A stretch of 64,000 nucleotides of DNA, taken from Ezakiella massiliensis. Its GTDB lineage: Bacteria > Bacillota > Clostridia > Tissierellales > Peptoniphilaceae. Every line of letters starts with the position of its first letter. Position 1 is the first letter of the stretch. Shown here one piece after another: positions 62,759 through 64,000 of this stretch. The stretch spans positions 682,001 through 746,000 of the forward strand of contig NZ_LT635475.1 in assembly GCF_900120165.1 (NCBI RefSeq), given 5' to 3'. Both the position numbers and the translations under genes were made by a program. The notes beneath the pieces were generated by a model, which saw only the letters and a program-made list of their open reading frames with translations, had not been told where the DNA came from and made no database searches.

Positions 62759-62764
62759 ATTATA
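62759..62764 (-). promoter_or_regulatory. -10 box of the MMPL operon
   Basis: On the minus strand TATAAT lies 35 bases before the proposed TTG start. The -35 region is weak (TTTTAG near 62787) and overlaps the palindrome AAATGGCCATTT. Confidence 0.5.
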
Positions 62765-62784
62765 CCCCCATAAATCGAAAACTA

Positions 62785-62859
62785 AAATGGCCATTTGTTG
62801 GTCAGATGTGTAATAAATATTTTTTGTTTACACACATGTGATTAATAAGTCTAAAATGG
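62785..62859. promoter_or_regulatory. Candidate TetR operators between MMPL and tetR
   Basis: Four features lie in 75 bases. They are the perfect palindrome AAATGGCCATTT (62785-62796) at the MMPL -35 region; the repeat CTAAAATGG at 62782-62790 and 62851-62859; TGTGTAA/TTACACA (62807-62813 and 62828-62834); and TTAcaCACATGTGatTAA (62828-62845). One or more probably binds the adjacent TetR protein. Confidence 0.55.
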
Positions 62860-62896
62860 GTATATAAACACAAGAAAAATAAAAATGGGGTGGATT

Positions 62897-63496
62897 ATGA
62901 GAAACGAAGAAATTTCTTACAATACAAAAAAAGCTTTGTCGCTCGCTCTAAAAGAGATGATGGAAAAAAAAGACCTAAATAAAATAACCATATCTGAAAT
63001 AACTAGGCTTTCAAATTACAACCGCAAGACCTTTTACTATCACTTTGAGGATATAGACGACCTGCTTTTATGGACTCTAGAAGACGAGGCAATGTTAAGG
63101 TTGCGTAATTTTGATAAGTCCAATGATTACAAAGAAGCGATAATCTTTGCCATGAACTATATCGAAAGCAATCAAACAGTTTTAAACTGTGCATACAATT
63201 CCGTGGGTAGGGAGACTTTGAGAAAGTTATTTTTAAAAGACTTCTATCAGATTTCCGAAGGAATTTTAAATAAATTCTTGGTTGAATCCAATATAAAAGT
63301 TGATGATGAGTTCAAAGACTTCTTATGTAAGATGATTTCAGGGGCCACAGCCACTATGATTATAGATTATTTCAACAAAAAGCAGGACTATTACAATAAC
63401 ATCGACAAGGACAGGGTCGCTGACTATATATTGCTGATTGCGTCCTCATCGATTAGAGCATCTATCGACGAATATGCCAAGTCTAGTTTGAAATAA
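62897..63496 (+). CDS. TetR family transcriptional regulator
   Basis: The protein of about 199 residues has the TetR N-domain: ISYNTKKALSLALKEMMEKKDLNKITISEITRLSNYNRKTFYYHFEDIDDLL, a helix-turn-helix ending in the common TFYYHF. The C-domain (70-199) is of the TetR_C_8-like kind and has no clear ligand motif. I favour the ATG at 62897 after GGGGTGG; an ATG four codons earlier lacks a ribosome site. It is divergent from the MMPL operon and probably represses it. Confidence 0.9.
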   Translation: MRNEEISYNTKKALSLALKEMMEKKDLNKITISEITRLSNYNRKTFYYHFEDIDDLLLWTLEDEAMLRLRNFDKSNDYKEAIIFAMNYIESNQTVLNCAYNSVGRETLRKLFLKDFYQISEGILNKFLVESNIKVDDEFKDFLCKMISGATATMIIDYFNKKQDYYNNIDKDRVADYILLIASSSIRASIDEYAKSSLK

Positions 63497-63522
63497 AAAC
63501 TTACAAATAATTTTAAAATCTT

Positions 63523-63551
63523 AGCCTTAAAAATTTTTAAGGCTTTTTTTA
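63523..63551 (+). terminator. Intrinsic terminator of tetR
   Basis: The palindrome AGCCTTAAAAATTTTTAAGGCT is followed by a T run, 26 bases after the stop. Confidence 0.88.
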
Positions 63552-63603
63552 TTGGTCTAAAGCCTTTTTTCTAATTGTGACTAAAATTTAATTATTTTTG
63601 CCT

Positions 63604-63668
63604 ACAAAATCCATTTACATTTTGTACATTTAGGGATATAATGAAATAGGTGCACAAGATATTGTGCA
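63604..63668 (+). promoter_or_regulatory. Promoter of the ribonucleotide reductase gene with flanking palindromes
   Basis: TTTACA (63614-63619) and TATAAT (63637-63642) are 17 bases apart. ACAAAAT/ATTTTGT (63604-63610, 63619-63625) surrounds the -35 box. The palindrome TGCACAA-GATA-TTGTGCA (63651-63668) lies at the expected transcript start. The latter is like an NrdR box in outline. Confidence 0.65.
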
Positions 63669-63697
63669 ATCTATTAGAAATAAAATTGGAGGAAGAC

Positions 63698-64000
63698 ATG
63701 ACAAGTGTAATAAAAAGAGATGGCCGCAATGTGCCATTTGATGAAGGCAAAATAGAAATAGCCGTTTCTAAAGCCATGGCTGAAACTCAAAAAGGAATTA
63801 AAGAAGACGTCGCAGCCCTGGTGGCAAAAGCTGCTAAAGACAACTTTACTGACAAAGAATCAGTTACTATAGAAGAGATCCAAGACTTTGTTGAATTGGA
63901 ACTCATGAAACACAGCCCAGAAGCTGCAAAAAAATATATTCTCTACAGGGAAGAACGCACCAAGCTCCGTGAAGAGGGCTGGCAAATGTCCGACCTGCAA
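63698..64000 (+). CDS. Ribonucleotide reductase, ATP-cone N-terminal part (cut by right edge)
   Basis: The first 101 codons are present. The start MTSVIKRDGRNVPFDEGKIEIAVSKAM is the ATP-cone domain that senses ATP/dATP, and VTIEEIQDFVELELMKHSPEAAKKYILYREER continues it. The last residues LREEGWQMSDLQ resemble the entry into the class I/II alpha core rather than NrdD, but the catalytic part lies outside the window. AGGAGGAAG precedes the ATG. Confidence 0.85.
   Translation, partial: MTSVIKRDGRNVPFDEGKIEIAVSKAMAETQKGIKEDVAALVAKAAKDNFTDKESVTIEEIQDFVELELMKHSPEAAKKYILYREERTKLREEGWQMSDLQ

Noticed and set aside
1..64000. CRISPR array, prophage or conjugative element
   Set aside because: No regularly spaced repeats, cas genes, integrase, phage structural or conjugation genes are visible.

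Overview
The window reads as chromosomal DNA of a low-GC, Gram-positive, anaerobic member of the Bacillota. Support: a glmU-prs-pth-mfd-prsA-like block and a spoVB-like/yabN pair as in Bacillus and Clostridia, secA followed by prfB, a three-subunit NAD-linked [FeFe] hydrogenase, lipoprotein signals with Gly-Cys lipoboxes, strong AGGAGG ribosome-binding sites and many intrinsic terminators. A Tissierellia/Peptoniphilaceae-type anaerobic coccus is my best guess; this is inference, not proof. Almost everything lies on the minus strand. The exceptions are a small membrane protein (10384-10653), the hydrogenase operon (36941-40747), a symporter/phosphoesterase pair (42257-44552), a TetR gene and the first 101 codons of a ribonucleotide reductase at the right edge.

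Layout: 1-5.9 kb, recD2-comF-apbE-two small unknown genes-murJ (cut by the left edge), preceded by ychF and a PdaA-type deacetylase. 7.1-10.2 kb, an ABC-2 exporter operon. 10.4-13.2 kb, an accessory patch: a small unknown membrane protein, a strong palindrome, an intact IS3-family element that uses a -1 frameshift, a structured intergenic stretch, and a tRNA Gly-His-Lys-Leu operon with a clear promoter and terminator. 13.2-19 kb, gpmA-cobO-EamA, hup, spoVB-like/yabN-like and ctc. 19-33.3 kb, a very tight run transcribed rlmL-like, PAS-PP2C phosphatase, rqcP, divIC, asnS, leuS, ycxB-like, glmU, prs, pth, mfd, prsA. Then sodA and a NitT/TauT-type ABC importer whose binding protein carries an extra stalk-like domain.

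36.9-40.8 kb is the hydrogenase operon hydC-hydB-hydA. 41-49.5 kb holds GNAT and cupin proteins, a Na+/solute symporter with a divergent metallophosphoesterase, pirin, a type IV toxin-antitoxin module (AbiEi/AbiEii), DegV and a MATE exporter. 49.6-57 kb holds kdgT, the t6A genes tsaD-rimI-tsaB-tsaE, prfB with its programmed +1 frameshift, and secA. 57-63.5 kb holds a small membrane protein, an asparaginase, and a TetR-controlled MMPL exporter with an associated Leu/Gly heptad protein that is split by an A8 tract.

The most unusual items are: (a) the AbiE module, bracketed by direct repeats of about 80 bp that each carry a terminator and the same operator-like inverted repeat; (b) the split heptad-repeat gene, a possible phase-variation or sequencing-error site; (c) the binding protein fused to a copper-amine-oxidase-like domain, served by an ATPase lacking the H-loop histidine; (d) the symporter/phosphoesterase pair; (e) several palindromes beside promoters. 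I saw no CRISPR array, prophage or large integrated element.
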